This document shows positions 18,001 through 25,092 of a stretch of 64,000 bases of DNA, piece by piece. The notes below the pieces were generated by a model. That model was not told the DNA's origin. It did no database searches and saw nothing but the letters and a program-made list of their open reading frames with translations. Made by a program: the position numbers and the translations under genes. This DNA comes from Vibrio gigantis (lineage in GTDB: Bacteria > Pseudomonadota > Gammaproteobacteria > Enterobacterales > Vibrionaceae): assembly GCF_024347515.1 (NCBI RefSeq), contig NZ_AP025493.1, positions 372,001 through 436,000 of the forward strand, given 5' to 3'. Position 1 is the stretch's first letter; each line of letters starts with the position of its first letter.

Positions 18001-18219
18001 CGTACAAACTATGTTTCCGCAAGTCATGAAGATGAACTCATAAAAAGAACAGAGGTCATTACTTATGATGCCTACGTTAAATATGCCTTCACAAAGAAAC
18101 TGAGTGCTGAGCTGATTGGTAATAATCTATCTGATGTTTATTACTTAGATACAGGCTCGGTATCAGGTATGCCCGCTCCGGGCCGAACATTAACCTTCAA
18201 ATTAAGTGGTAAGTTTTAA
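15097..18219 (+). CDS. HasR-like TonB-dependent receptor with STN signalling domain
   Basis: 1040-residue outer-membrane receptor, starting at GTG with AAGGAA upstream. A signal peptide ends near residue 31 (VASNAAED). The STN domain (about 35-110, PAATLDSALNHFAVESGIEFYL) contacts FecR. The plug (about 125-260) contains VYLGKEEIERFKGT-like sequence, RGVQGFGRVPVVIDGTEQ and NYIDPNLIGSMAVYQGAQLN, which closely resemble HasR/hemophore-type heme receptors. The barrel ends with the usual C-terminal aromatic (LTFKLSGKF). Residues about 640-725 are an unusual Gln/Glu-rich, probably coiled-coil insertion in a predicted external loop. Two further Cys-containing loops are present. Heme from the nearby hemophilin is the favoured substrate; other heme proteins cannot be excluded. 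Confidence 0.9.
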   Translation: MPNAKQRSLLSKLTTIKLGVVILSFPVASNAAEDHQYNIPAATLDSALNHFAVESGIEFYLDSSLSSGLYSQGLVGQYDNEQALSLLLTNTGLQAQKQSDGVYYLVPTTDSMTLDAIQVRTHFDDAYQRDTDGEMDVYDKDVATAYLGKEEIERFKGTSAADLFTGIANTHSGEARNGGGSIDPNVRGVQGFGRVPVVIDGTEQGISVYNGYRGSSNRNYIDPNLIGSMAVYQGAQLNSEINTSTGGAVKVTTLQPQDIVEEGEQFGIELVAESSSNSIEPNKARLHTGKRWQDVPAYAELGGVPLYDDPEVRFQTRDNKTDNPFNGEDVAYRLALAGIEPKFDWLAAYAYRNRGNYYSGTSKADFYSKPFDNDSSDQVAGRNPILRPEHMALVHYPGHEVPNTSAEMESALLKGTINFSDYYKLHASIRYTESTHGEILASRSDYRNSDGLAQWPLANAKMQAYTLKFRANPEQDLLNLSTNLWLTKTDSRSNTGYGFPNFVNYKSDTPDIIINTSVVNRDEQRYGFDFNNKMLLTDSIDMTLSGSYMMHELNPKEGLANLIDFYGGAVRAGEREEYNGAVKIEWRPHDSIVLDSGVRYISYNATDYYIEHQVNSGDINPLKEYKKDGYQLTYQTLEAYAPEEIAQNVANAKHEVRVNFTQQNLNTEIDRLQNLIVMFPDQANEYQSQLDARQSELANFDAILQQKLQTETESAENQTTFIEHHASSWLTNSDNELDLASNACRIAMQQENYIEGSCKAKSLETSEEYNTQYKTSGSGWMPSVTATWLISDNSRIYTRYAETLRFPSLFESTSGFSSNPVASAPLQPERAKLYETAYIHYFDNASFKLTYFDQTIDGVMDRDRDSYNFTNLDSQRTSGIEINGQFDNSDYFGDASIAYNFRNEVCDRNSAAQGYIKDVILGNTPSEETCVRGGFSEGSFLADHAAPEYTGSILLGTRFFDTDLETGVRTNYVSASHEDELIKRTEVITYDAYVKYAFTKKLSAELIGNNLSDVYYLDTGSVSGMPAPGRTLTFKLSGKF

Positions 18220-18284
18220 TAACAAGACCACCGACATTACCTTTCAGACTCGTTCGGAATCAAACGTATTGATCAAAACCATAA

Positions 18285-18310
18285 TAAAACGCCTTTCTGG
18301 GCGTTTTTCT
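18285..18310 (+). terminator. Terminator after receptor gene
   Basis: The stem AAAACGCC/GGGCGTTTT is followed by a T-run ending at 18310. That run directly abuts the TTACGG of the next ECF promoter. Confidence 0.85.
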
Positions 18311-18339
18311 TTACGGGTTTCTCATCTGAATTCGGTATA
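18311..18339 (+). promoter_or_regulatory. Candidate ECF promoter, copy 2 (first PKD lipoprotein)
   Basis: TTACGG (18311-18316) and CGGTATA (18333-18339) at the invariant 16-bp spacing. It lies 68 bp before the lipoprotein start and directly after a terminator T-run. Confidence 0.85.
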
Positions 18340-18407
18340 CCCAATGAAATTGACATTTGCACGGCTGACTTTAAACAGCTTTGCCACTCATGATTAGGAA
18401 AAAATAC

Positions 18408-19730
18408 ATGACTTCAAAACTAAAATGGACCTTACTTGCTGCCGCTATGCCAGCGCTTATCGCATGCGGTAGTGGGAGCAGCGACAGCAGTTCAGATTCT
18501 TCAAACAACGCAACTGTCGAAAAATCCTATGCCAAATTAGGCAAGCGCGTCCGCTTAGATGCAACCCAAGGTTTAGATACCTACAACGAAAACACAACAT
18601 TCGAATGGAAGCTAACAAGCAAGCCTGATGGCAGTAACGTTGCACTTAACGCTAACAAGGCCATTGCACCTTATTTCACTCCAGATGTTGTTGGCGATTA
18701 CACATTTGAATTAGAAAGTGCAATATCAGGCACTTCGAATACCACAAAGCAAACCATTGAAGTCACTGACGCATCACAAAACGTGGCGCCAATCATCGAT
18801 ATTGCGACACCACCAAGTGTTGCTCTAACCAAATCTATCAAAATTCCGTCTAACGCCGTCGACCTTGATGGCGATGTTTTAACTTATCAATGGGCGCTTT
18901 TATCAACACCGGATAATGCGACGATGAAACTCACGGGCAGCGGAACATCAACAGCAGTACTACTGTCGAACACAGCCGGCGACTACAAACTGAAATTAAC
19001 AGTGAGCGACGGTTACGAAAGCGTTAGCCAAGAAGTTACTGTGTCTTATTCAGCAGAAAACGTTGCTCCAGTCGCCAATGCGGGTGGCGTAAAGTCTTTA
19101 GAGATTAGAGAAGCAGCAACCTTAGATGGCAGCGGCAGTTACGACGGCAATGAAGATGCGATTACGTACACGTGGAAACTACTTTCTAAACCGGAAAACA
19201 GTACGGCTGAACTGTCAGACTCAGCAGTCGCGAAACCAGATTTCACACCAGACCAAGTGGGTGATTACCTCTTCTCGCTTACTGTAAATGACGGTGAATT
19301 CACCAGCGAAGCCGATATGGTTCGTTTGAGCGCGAGTGCCGCAGGCAGCAGCGAAATCATCTTTACCTTTGGGGATGAAAAAACAGTACATGCCCTACCT
19401 TACACACCGACGCCGATTACCCTAGATAAAACCATCATAGGTGATGTTCCCGAATATGTAGAAGTGGCTACGTACACACTAGAGGCGGTTGGTAAGGACT
19501 ACACAATTAGTGAAATTACTGAGATGGACTTCAGAGGTGAAGATTATGCGCCGAAAATGACAGGGATAGAACTTAACCAAGTTCTACATTCAGGGGATGT
19601 GGCTTACGTGAAAATGTGGGCCAAGCCGACGACGGGCACTCGAACCAACGTCATATATTCGTTCATCCTTGATAGTGATTTCACAAAATACATGGGGGTC
19701 GCGTACGACCTAAGCGCCGAGGCGAACTAA
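18408..19730 (+). CDS. PKD/Ig-repeat surface lipoprotein, paralogue 1
   Basis: 440-residue lipoprotein. The start at 18408 gives a clean type II signal peptide with lipobox LIAC (Cys20); upstream in-frame ATGs would spoil it. A Ser/Asp-rich linker (21-35) is followed by three PKD-like beta-sandwich repeats with motifs such as LDGSGSYDGNEDAITYTWKL, VGDYLFSLTVNDG and VGDYTFELESA. A distinct C-terminal region of about 115 residues (PEYVEVATYTLEAVGKDYTI) is shared with the next gene. It has its own candidate ECF promoter and terminator. Function is unknown; a surface partner for ligand capture next to the heme receptor is an inference. Confidence 0.82.
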   Translation: MTSKLKWTLLAAAMPALIACGSGSSDSSSDSSNNATVEKSYAKLGKRVRLDATQGLDTYNENTTFEWKLTSKPDGSNVALNANKAIAPYFTPDVVGDYTFELESAISGTSNTTKQTIEVTDASQNVAPIIDIATPPSVALTKSIKIPSNAVDLDGDVLTYQWALLSTPDNATMKLTGSGTSTAVLLSNTAGDYKLKLTVSDGYESVSQEVTVSYSAENVAPVANAGGVKSLEIREAATLDGSGSYDGNEDAITYTWKLLSKPENSTAELSDSAVAKPDFTPDQVGDYLFSLTVNDGEFTSEADMVRLSASAAGSSEIIFTFGDEKTVHALPYTPTPITLDKTIIGDVPEYVEVATYTLEAVGKDYTISEITEMDFRGEDYAPKMTGIELNQVLHSGDVAYVKMWAKPTTGTRTNVIYSFILDSDFTKYMGVAYDLSAEAN

Positions 19731-19799
19731 GCCCACTATTTCCCCCAAAAAGGCACTAGCTTCCAAGCTAAAAACACCATCTTCCAAACTAACAGTACG

Positions 19800-19826
19800 A
19801 AAAGCGCGAGTATTCGCGCTTTTTTT
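19800..19826 (+). terminator. Terminator after first PKD lipoprotein
   Basis: The stem AAAGCGCGA/TCGCGCTTT with a short loop is followed by T7. The next candidate ECF promoter begins about 10 bp downstream. Confidence 0.88.
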
Positions 19827-19836
19827 CATTTTTCGA

Positions 19837-19865
19837 TTACGGTTTTCTCATTCTCAATCGGTATA
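19837..19865 (+). promoter_or_regulatory. Candidate ECF promoter, copy 3 (second PKD lipoprotein)
   Basis: TTACGG (19837-19842) and CGGTATA (19859-19865) at 16-bp spacing, with a TTTTCTCATTCT middle that is nearly the same as in copy 2. It lies 55 bp before the lipoprotein start. Confidence 0.85.
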
Positions 19866-19920
19866 GAAAAGAAAGACAAAAAACGATGACTTAACATTCT
19901 ACTCTCGACGGTGTATTGCA

Positions 19921-21300
19921 ATGCATGGCTATACTTACAAGTTTCCAATAATTCTCTCTTTCGCTTTCATTACGGCGTGTAATGGAAGTGCTTCTGATTC
20001 ATCGCCGACAAGCGACTCGAATAATCAAACTCCGATCGCTATCGCTGGTATCAATCAACAAGTTAAAGTTAATCAAGTCGTCCACTTAGACGGCACGCGT
20101 AGTGTTGATTATGACAACGACCTCATCTCTTATTCATGGTCATTCTCAGAAAAACCCGCAGGAAGCGAAGCACAACTTTCCAGCTTGGAGGCCATCAAAC
20201 CGACTTTCGTTGCGGATCAGATTGGTACTTACTACCTTTCGTTGGTGGTCAACGATGGCCAAGTCAACAGCCGCCCAAATCAAGTGAAAATAGTAGCTAA
20301 ACCCGACCAAGACAACTCGCCACCGGTGGTCTCACTTACCCCAACGTACAGCGCGTCCCTATCGCAATCAGTCAAACTGTTTGACACATCCACGGATGCT
20401 GACGGCGATGAACTGTACCGTCAATGGAAAATTATCGACCAGCCAGATGGGAGTCAGCCTAGCCTCAGTAAATATGAGGGTAAATACCCCGACTTAACCG
20501 CTGATGTGGCAGGTGACTATGTGGTGGAATTAACCGTCACCGATGGTTTCTTATCAACTAAGGCGACCACAACCGTCACCTTTAATGAAAACCATCAAAA
20601 CCGCCCTCCAACTGCTAATAATACCCAAGCCATGTTGGCCATTGAAGGTATGACGGTTTCTTTCACTGCCAGTGAAAGTTATGACCCGGACGGCGACCCC
20701 CTCACCTTTAATTGGTATTTTGTGTCAAAACCGCAAGGGAGCAATGCAACTATTGCGAACCCTAGTGCTGAAACCACAAGCTTTGTTGCCGATGTGAGCG
20801 GGCAATTTGCTGTCAATGTCGAAGTAAGTGACGGCGAGTTCACCGATTTACCTGGCAGACCTACATACGTGCGCGTTGCTTCGTTAAATGGCCCGCACGC
20901 AAAAGTCTTTCTGAGAGATGAAACCGAACCTTTACTTCTACCTTTTGATGACGAAAAGAGCATAGATTTGACCGGTGATACTGGACAAGTGCCTGAATAC
21001 TATGCATTAGGATCCTATACGTTTGAAGCCGTCGAAAAAGACATCACTATTACCGTGACTTCCTTGACTGACCTTAAAGATATCGTACAGCCCATCATAA
21101 AAACCCCTTTTGGTGAGCTCGCTAAATCTGATGTTTATGTGATTCCGGCAGGTACCCGTGAAACCCTAACTTTGTATTCACCTCCAACCCAGAGCAAAAC
21201 CACTCGTGTGATTTTCGAATTTGCTTGGAGTTTAAATGGGCCAAACGACTTTACGCTGATAGAGCGAGTCGGTGGTACATACAACTTCATTAGCCGATAA
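19921..21300 (+). CDS. PKD/Ig-repeat surface lipoprotein, paralogue 2
   Basis: 459-residue lipoprotein with lipobox FITAC (Cys20, the same position as in paralogue 1) and a Ser/Asp/Asn-rich linker. Three PKD-like repeats follow (LDGTRSVDYDNDLISYSWSF, VADQIGTYYLSLVVNDG, SYDPDGDPLTFNWYF, VSGQFAVNVEVSDG). The C-terminal domain (PEYYALGSYTFEAVEKDITI, then TTRVIFEFAWSL) aligns by eye with that of the first paralogue, so the pair arose by tandem duplication and diverged. No strong Shine-Dalgarno is seen before the ATG. The role is unknown; co-expression with the heme system is suggested by its own ECF-type promoter. Confidence 0.8.
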   Translation: MHGYTYKFPIILSFAFITACNGSASDSSPTSDSNNQTPIAIAGINQQVKVNQVVHLDGTRSVDYDNDLISYSWSFSEKPAGSEAQLSSLEAIKPTFVADQIGTYYLSLVVNDGQVNSRPNQVKIVAKPDQDNSPPVVSLTPTYSASLSQSVKLFDTSTDADGDELYRQWKIIDQPDGSQPSLSKYEGKYPDLTADVAGDYVVELTVTDGFLSTKATTTVTFNENHQNRPPTANNTQAMLAIEGMTVSFTASESYDPDGDPLTFNWYFVSKPQGSNATIANPSAETTSFVADVSGQFAVNVEVSDGEFTDLPGRPTYVRVASLNGPHAKVFLRDETEPLLLPFDDEKSIDLTGDTGQVPEYYALGSYTFEAVEKDITITVTSLTDLKDIVQPIIKTPFGELAKSDVYVIPAGTRETLTLYSPPTQSKTTRVIFEFAWSLNGPNDFTLIERVGGTYNFISR

Positions 21301-21327
21301 AATTTTATTAAAAATTACGATTATCTA

Positions 21328-21356
21328 TTACGGTTTTCTCTTTCTTAAACGGTGTA
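21328..21356 (+). promoter_or_regulatory. Candidate ECF promoter, copy 4 (hemophilin-like gene)
   Basis: TTACGG (21328-21333) and CGGTGTA (21350-21356) with the invariant 16-bp spacer containing TTTTCT. It is 90 bp upstream of the hemophilin-like gene, leaving a long leader. Confidence 0.85.
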
Positions 21357-21363
21357 ATAGTTG

Positions 21364-21414
21364 AAAGCAAGCACGGCATCTGTCGCGCGCACCGGATGTT
21401 GGGTTTGCTTTTTT
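21364..21414 (+). terminator. Leader hairpin with T-run ahead of the hemophilin-like gene
   Basis: AAAGCAA pairs with TTGCTTT, enclosing a GC-rich 34-base interior, and the stem is followed by T6. It lies between candidate promoter 4 and the start codon. It may end readthrough from the lipoprotein gene, act as an attenuator in the leader, or both. Confidence 0.5.
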
Positions 21415-21445
21415 ACTTACCATACTCAATTTAAAAGGAATCAAA

Positions 21446-22174
21446 ATGAAACCAGTTCAACTTTCATGGATCGCGGCTGCAATGATTGGCCTTAGCCCAC
21501 TTGTACAAGCAGGTTTTGATGGCGCGATTAGCGACGACTCTCTTCGTCAGGTTGGTGAATCCGAAGTTTACGTCCCACTGTTTCACGCAAAAGGTAAAGC
21601 CGGCATTGGCAGCTCAACAGGTAAGCGCGTCGATTTCGATGGACTAGCAGGTAATATCTTCAGCAGTAAAGAGAGAAATAATGTACATACCTCTGGCAGT
21701 AAGCACTTTAGTTCATCATTTTACAACTTCGCGCAAGCGGCTAACCAAGATGTTTGGTTTGGCGAATGGTATGAAGGAAGACAAGATGAAGAATACAACA
21801 ACCGTACTGTTTACTATGTAGGCGACGATACTGGTACCACTGTGCCTACTTCAGGTAGCGCGACGTACAACATTACTGGTATTAACCAGTTTAGCGGTAG
21901 TAACCAACTTTCAGGTACGTTTACTGCTGATTTCGCTCAACAAACACTAACAGGCGACATTGCTAATGCGTCTCTATCTATCAATGTGGATAGCACGATT
22001 GATGCAGCAAGCGCTTCGTTCAATGGTACGGCAACAGCTAACCAAGCAGGTGTGACATCTCAAGGTATTTCTCAAGGCCACTTCTTTGGCGCAGATGCAG
22101 CAACACTCGCTGGTATTGCGACTTTTGCTGGCAACTCTGATCTTGATACTGCATTCGGCGGTGCAAAACAGTAA
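21446..22174 (+). CDS. Hemophilin-like, Slam-dependent secreted protein
   Basis: 242-residue exported protein. A type I signal peptide is cleaved near LVQA-GFDG and there is no lipobox, so the product should be soluble rather than lipid-anchored. The C-terminal half (about 125-242) has the pattern of the TbpB beta-barrel domain carried by Slam clients: YNITGINQFSGSNQLSGTFTADF, repeated thin beta strands, and the terminal GHFFGADAATLAGIATFAG. The N-terminal part (SDDSLRQVGESEVYVPLFHAKGKAGIGSSTGKR) would be the ligand handle. AAAGGA precedes the ATG by six bases. Together with the adjacent Slam gene and HasR-like receptor it is best read as a heme-binding hemophilin; heme binding is inferred. 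Confidence 0.82.
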   Translation: MKPVQLSWIAAAMIGLSPLVQAGFDGAISDDSLRQVGESEVYVPLFHAKGKAGIGSSTGKRVDFDGLAGNIFSSKERNNVHTSGSKHFSSSFYNFAQAANQDVWFGEWYEGRQDEEYNNRTVYYVGDDTGTTVPTSGSATYNITGINQFSGSNQLSGTFTADFAQQTLTGDIANASLSINVDSTIDAASASFNGTATANQAGVTSQGISQGHFFGADAATLAGIATFAGNSDLDTAFGGAKQ

Positions 22175-22190
22175 TCACCTTCAATGACTA

Positions 22191-22216
22191 AGAAGCAGCT
22201 TCGGCTGCTTCTTTTT
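22191..22216 (+). terminator. UUCG-tetraloop terminator between hemophilin-like and Slam genes
   Basis: The perfect 9-bp stem AGAAGCAGC/GCTGCTTCT is closed by a TTCG tetraloop and followed by T5. It lies 13 bp before the Slam start, so Slam expression must depend on partial readthrough, giving much more cargo than exporter. Confidence 0.9.
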
Positions 22217-22228
22217 AATGAGCACCAC

Positions 22229-23710
22229 ATGAACTCCAACACCACTCCATTTTTACGTTGTCTACTATTGTCTTGCGTCTTTTCTTCACCTCTTTCTTGG
22301 TCTCAAGACACAGATACGCAGTTTCGTATTGAACAACAAGATGCCCTATCGGCTCAAAACAAAGAACAAGCAATACTTGAAGAAGAGAACCAGCGCGAAG
22401 CTAACTCCCAAAAACCAACCCAAACTGGATACCAGATCGACACAAACGATGTGAATCAAGTCGCGAAATCTCTTCATCTTGCTGTTCGTTATCGTCAATG
22501 GGTGCAAGCTAGCCAGTTACTGGAAATCTATCGACAGTTTGAACAGCCTGACCCACTGTTACTGAACTACGCTGACGGCGCAATCTCTCGAGCTAAAGGT
22601 GATCTGGAACACGCTCAACTCGCATTCGAAGACGCATTAGCCTTACAACCCAATTTTATGCCCGCGCAGTTAGAGCTAGCACGAGTCTTGTTTGAAAGTA
22701 ACCAAAACCGAGATGCGCTCAATCTGTTCAATCAAATCAAATCAAAAATACCCTCACAAAATCCGAGAGCTGCTGGTGTGATTCGAACCATCGACAGCTT
22801 TACCCAAGCGCTTATTGCTCGCGACAGCTGGAACGGGTCTGTGGCGATTGGCGGTTCTTTTAATGATAACTTAAACAGCTCTTCTGAATCCTATACCTGC
22901 CTAGTGACATCCAACACAGGTCAGTGTCTCTTTGACCGTGTCACGCCTAAAAAAGAAAAAGCATATGGGATCGATTTTGAAGCGAGTATCAATAAACGTT
23001 TCTCTTTGTCTCGACACCACGGTATTCATTTACAAGGCCTAACTTATGGCACCAACTACGAGAACAACAGTGATTACAATGAACATACCTCTCGAATCGG
23101 CTTCGGATACAGTTTTCATGATCGCCTCAACAAAGTATCAATCGGCCCCTCTTTTGAACTAAGTCGTTACGCGAACAGTTCTGTTTATTTCAGCTCAGGA
23201 ATCAAATTAGACTGGCTTAGAACAACCAGTCAAAACAGTGCCCTTAAATTCGAGTTCAAAGCCGACTATCAAGATTACATCCCAAGTGTGCTCAGCTATC
23301 AAACAGACTGGCAACTGGCTTCGTATCTTACTTATTGGTACCAATTTAATCATGACCTATTGTTATTCGGTGGCATAGACTGGACAGGTAAACAGAACAA
23401 AGAACAAGTCCATGCTTACGAGCTTTATGGCGGTAAAATTGGCTTGAATTCAGGTGTGATTCCTTGGGTTGATCTGACACTTTTCGGATCGTTTAGACAT
23501 CGTGACTACCAAGGCTTCAATAGCATTCTGAGCGAAACGCGTAGAGATAAAGAGCAAAATTACGGGCTCTCTGCTTCGCTAAAAGATATCAAGTTATTCG
23601 GTGTTACCCCTTCATTGGTTTGGAATCATAAAAGAATAAAAAGCAATGTTGATTGGCTCTACACCTACCAGCAAAATGAGATCACTATCAAGTTCACTAG
23701 GCGTTTTTAA
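22229..23710 (+). CDS. Slam (surface lipoprotein assembly modulator, type XI secretion) outer-membrane protein
   Basis: 493 residues from the ATG at 22229. A longer frame from 22184 would begin inside the terminator hairpin and was rejected. The signal peptide ends near LSWSQD. Residues about 65-185 form a TPR-rich periplasmic domain (DGAISRAKGDLEHAQLAFEDALALQPNFMPAQLELARVLF). From about 200 to the end is a DUF560-type barrel with alternating strands and a C-terminal Phe (ITIKFTRRF). This two-domain layout and length define Slam proteins, which move TbpB-like lipoproteins or hemophilins across the outer membrane. The adjacent upstream gene is its likely client. It shares the client's transcript through a leaky terminator. 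Confidence 0.88.
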   Translation: MNSNTTPFLRCLLLSCVFSSPLSWSQDTDTQFRIEQQDALSAQNKEQAILEEENQREANSQKPTQTGYQIDTNDVNQVAKSLHLAVRYRQWVQASQLLEIYRQFEQPDPLLLNYADGAISRAKGDLEHAQLAFEDALALQPNFMPAQLELARVLFESNQNRDALNLFNQIKSKIPSQNPRAAGVIRTIDSFTQALIARDSWNGSVAIGGSFNDNLNSSSESYTCLVTSNTGQCLFDRVTPKKEKAYGIDFEASINKRFSLSRHHGIHLQGLTYGTNYENNSDYNEHTSRIGFGYSFHDRLNKVSIGPSFELSRYANSSVYFSSGIKLDWLRTTSQNSALKFEFKADYQDYIPSVLSYQTDWQLASYLTYWYQFNHDLLLFGGIDWTGKQNKEQVHAYELYGGKIGLNSGVIPWVDLTLFGSFRHRDYQGFNSILSETRRDKEQNYGLSASLKDIKLFGVTPSLVWNHKRIKSNVDWLYTYQQNEITIKFTRRF

Positions 23711-23726
23711 AATAATTAAAATTTCT

Positions 23727-23755
23727 TTACGGTTTTTTTAATTTCATTCGGTATA
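23727..23755 (+). promoter_or_regulatory. Candidate ECF promoter, copy 5 (exbB-exbD-tonB)
   Basis: TTACGG (23727-23732) and CGGTATA (23749-23755) separated by 16 bp. It lies 63 bp ahead of exbB. This is the most diverged copy in the middle (T-rich), but both hexamer-like elements are intact. Confidence 0.83.
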
Positions 23756-23817
23756 GGTAGCGACAACGTGGAAATTTATTCCACCAGCCTAATTCAATCC
23801 CTAGTGAGTGATACCTA

Positions 23818-24663
23818 ATGACAACGCTTTTTTTTCGTATCGCGTCAGTGTTTTTAATGCTGACGTTTTCCCATTATTCTTTGAGTGATACGTCGATTCA
23901 ACCTATCTCCGATACTGTGGTCTCAAACCAACAGATTGCCCCACCTTCAAATCCATTGATCACCCACGATCTTTCGCCGATGGGAATGTACCATGCTGCA
24001 GATTGGGTAGTTAAGTCGGTTATGATCGCTTTATTAGTCGCTTCCATTTTGAGCTGGGCAGTCTTCATTACTAAGCAGATACAGCTCGTTCTTGCTACGA
24101 AAAGAACTAAGCAACTATTAGCAACCTTAGTGACCGCAGACACTCTTCAGCATGCGGAGTCCGCTCTTACGCTACAAACAGGGCAAGAAGTCTCCGTAGT
24201 GACCGCTGCACAGCACGAAATCTATATGTCCGGTCAAGGTCCTGCGACTCATAACGGCATTAAAGAACGTGTTCAATTAAGACTTGAGCGAGTTCAAGCA
24301 GAGTTAACCCGAGACATGACGTCACTGACGGGCATTTTGGCAACCATAGGTTCAGTTAGCCCATTCGTCGGCCTATTTGGTACAGTTTGGGGAATTATGA
24401 ATGCGTTTATCGGCATCGCGAAAGCCAAAAGTACGACGCTTGTGGTTGTGGCCCCTGGTATAGCCGAAGCACTACTCGCAACAGCGATCGGTTTGGTTGC
24501 CGCTATTCCTGCGGTGATGATGTATAACTATTTTTCTCGACGTATTGGACACTACAAAGCACTCCTAACAGACGTGTCTGTTGCGACCATGGTACTTGTT
24601 AGCCGAGATTGTGACCGCGATACTAACGAAGAGACGCCATCACAATTAAAGCAGGTGGTGTGA
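23818..24663 (+). CDS. exbB: TonB-system proton channel subunit ExbB
   Basis: 281-residue inner-membrane protein of the ExbB/TolQ/MotA family. An N-terminal signal-like segment and a periplasmic extension (to about residue 55) resemble the long ExbB variants. Three TM helices follow, at about 62-85, 170-195 and 215-240. The signature GSVSPFVGLFGTVWGIMNAF and the GIAEALLATAIGLVAAIPAVMMYNYF helix are present. It is first gene of an exbB-exbD-tonB operon with 1- and 5-bp gaps, driven by candidate ECF promoter 5. It energises the HasR-like receptor. Confidence 0.95.
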   Translation: MTTLFFRIASVFLMLTFSHYSLSDTSIQPISDTVVSNQQIAPPSNPLITHDLSPMGMYHAADWVVKSVMIALLVASILSWAVFITKQIQLVLATKRTKQLLATLVTADTLQHAESALTLQTGQEVSVVTAAQHEIYMSGQGPATHNGIKERVQLRLERVQAELTRDMTSLTGILATIGSVSPFVGLFGTVWGIMNAFIGIAKAKSTTLVVVAPGIAEALLATAIGLVAAIPAVMMYNYFSRRIGHYKALLTDVSVATMVLVSRDCDRDTNEETPSQLKQVV

Positions 24664-24664
24664 T

Positions 24665-25087
24665 ATGGGATTTCAAACATCTTCAGACAGCGATGATCTG
24701 GTGGAAAACCACGATATCAACGTGACGCCTTTGGTTGATGTTATGCTCGTTCTACTCATCATTGTGATGGTAGCAGCACCATTGGCGACCGTTAATGTGC
24801 CCGTCGATCTTCCTTCATCTTCTGCTGAAGCCACACCTTTACCTGATGAACCTTTGTTCCTTACCGTTGGTAAGGGGCTAGAGCTAACATTAGGTGAGGA
24901 TAAGACTTCAACGTTAGAACAGCTACCATTTGATCTTCCGCTAATTATCGAGGATCAAAATCAGAGGATTTATCTAAGAGCTGACAAAAGCATTACGTAT
25001 GACGAACTCATGAAAGTCATGAACACACTTGTACGCGCCGGATACAGCCAGATTGCGCTCGTTGGTTTAGAAACGCCGCAGGGGTAG
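24665..25087 (+). CDS. exbD: TonB-system proton channel subunit ExbD
   Basis: 140-residue ExbD/TolR protein with one TM helix (about 22-42). The essential Asp is in NVTPLVDVMLVLLIIVMVAAP. The periplasmic domain ends with the family's YLRADKSITYDELMKVMNTLVRAGYSQIALVG. It starts one base after the exbB stop. Confidence 0.95.
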   Translation: MGFQTSSDSDDLVENHDINVTPLVDVMLVLLIIVMVAAPLATVNVPVDLPSSSAEATPLPDEPLFLTVGKGLELTLGEDKTSTLEQLPFDLPLIIEDQNQRIYLRADKSITYDELMKVMNTLVRAGYSQIALVGLETPQG

Positions 25088-25092
25088 TAAGC

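Noticed and set aside
15097..18219. Ferric citrate receptor FecA
   Set aside because: The regulators are Fec-like, but the plug motifs resemble HasR-type heme receptors and the neighbours are hemophilin and Slam, with no fecBCDE genes.
22184..22228. Longer N-terminus for the Slam protein
   Set aside because: The extra codons are the terminator hairpin; the signal peptide fits the ATG at 22229.
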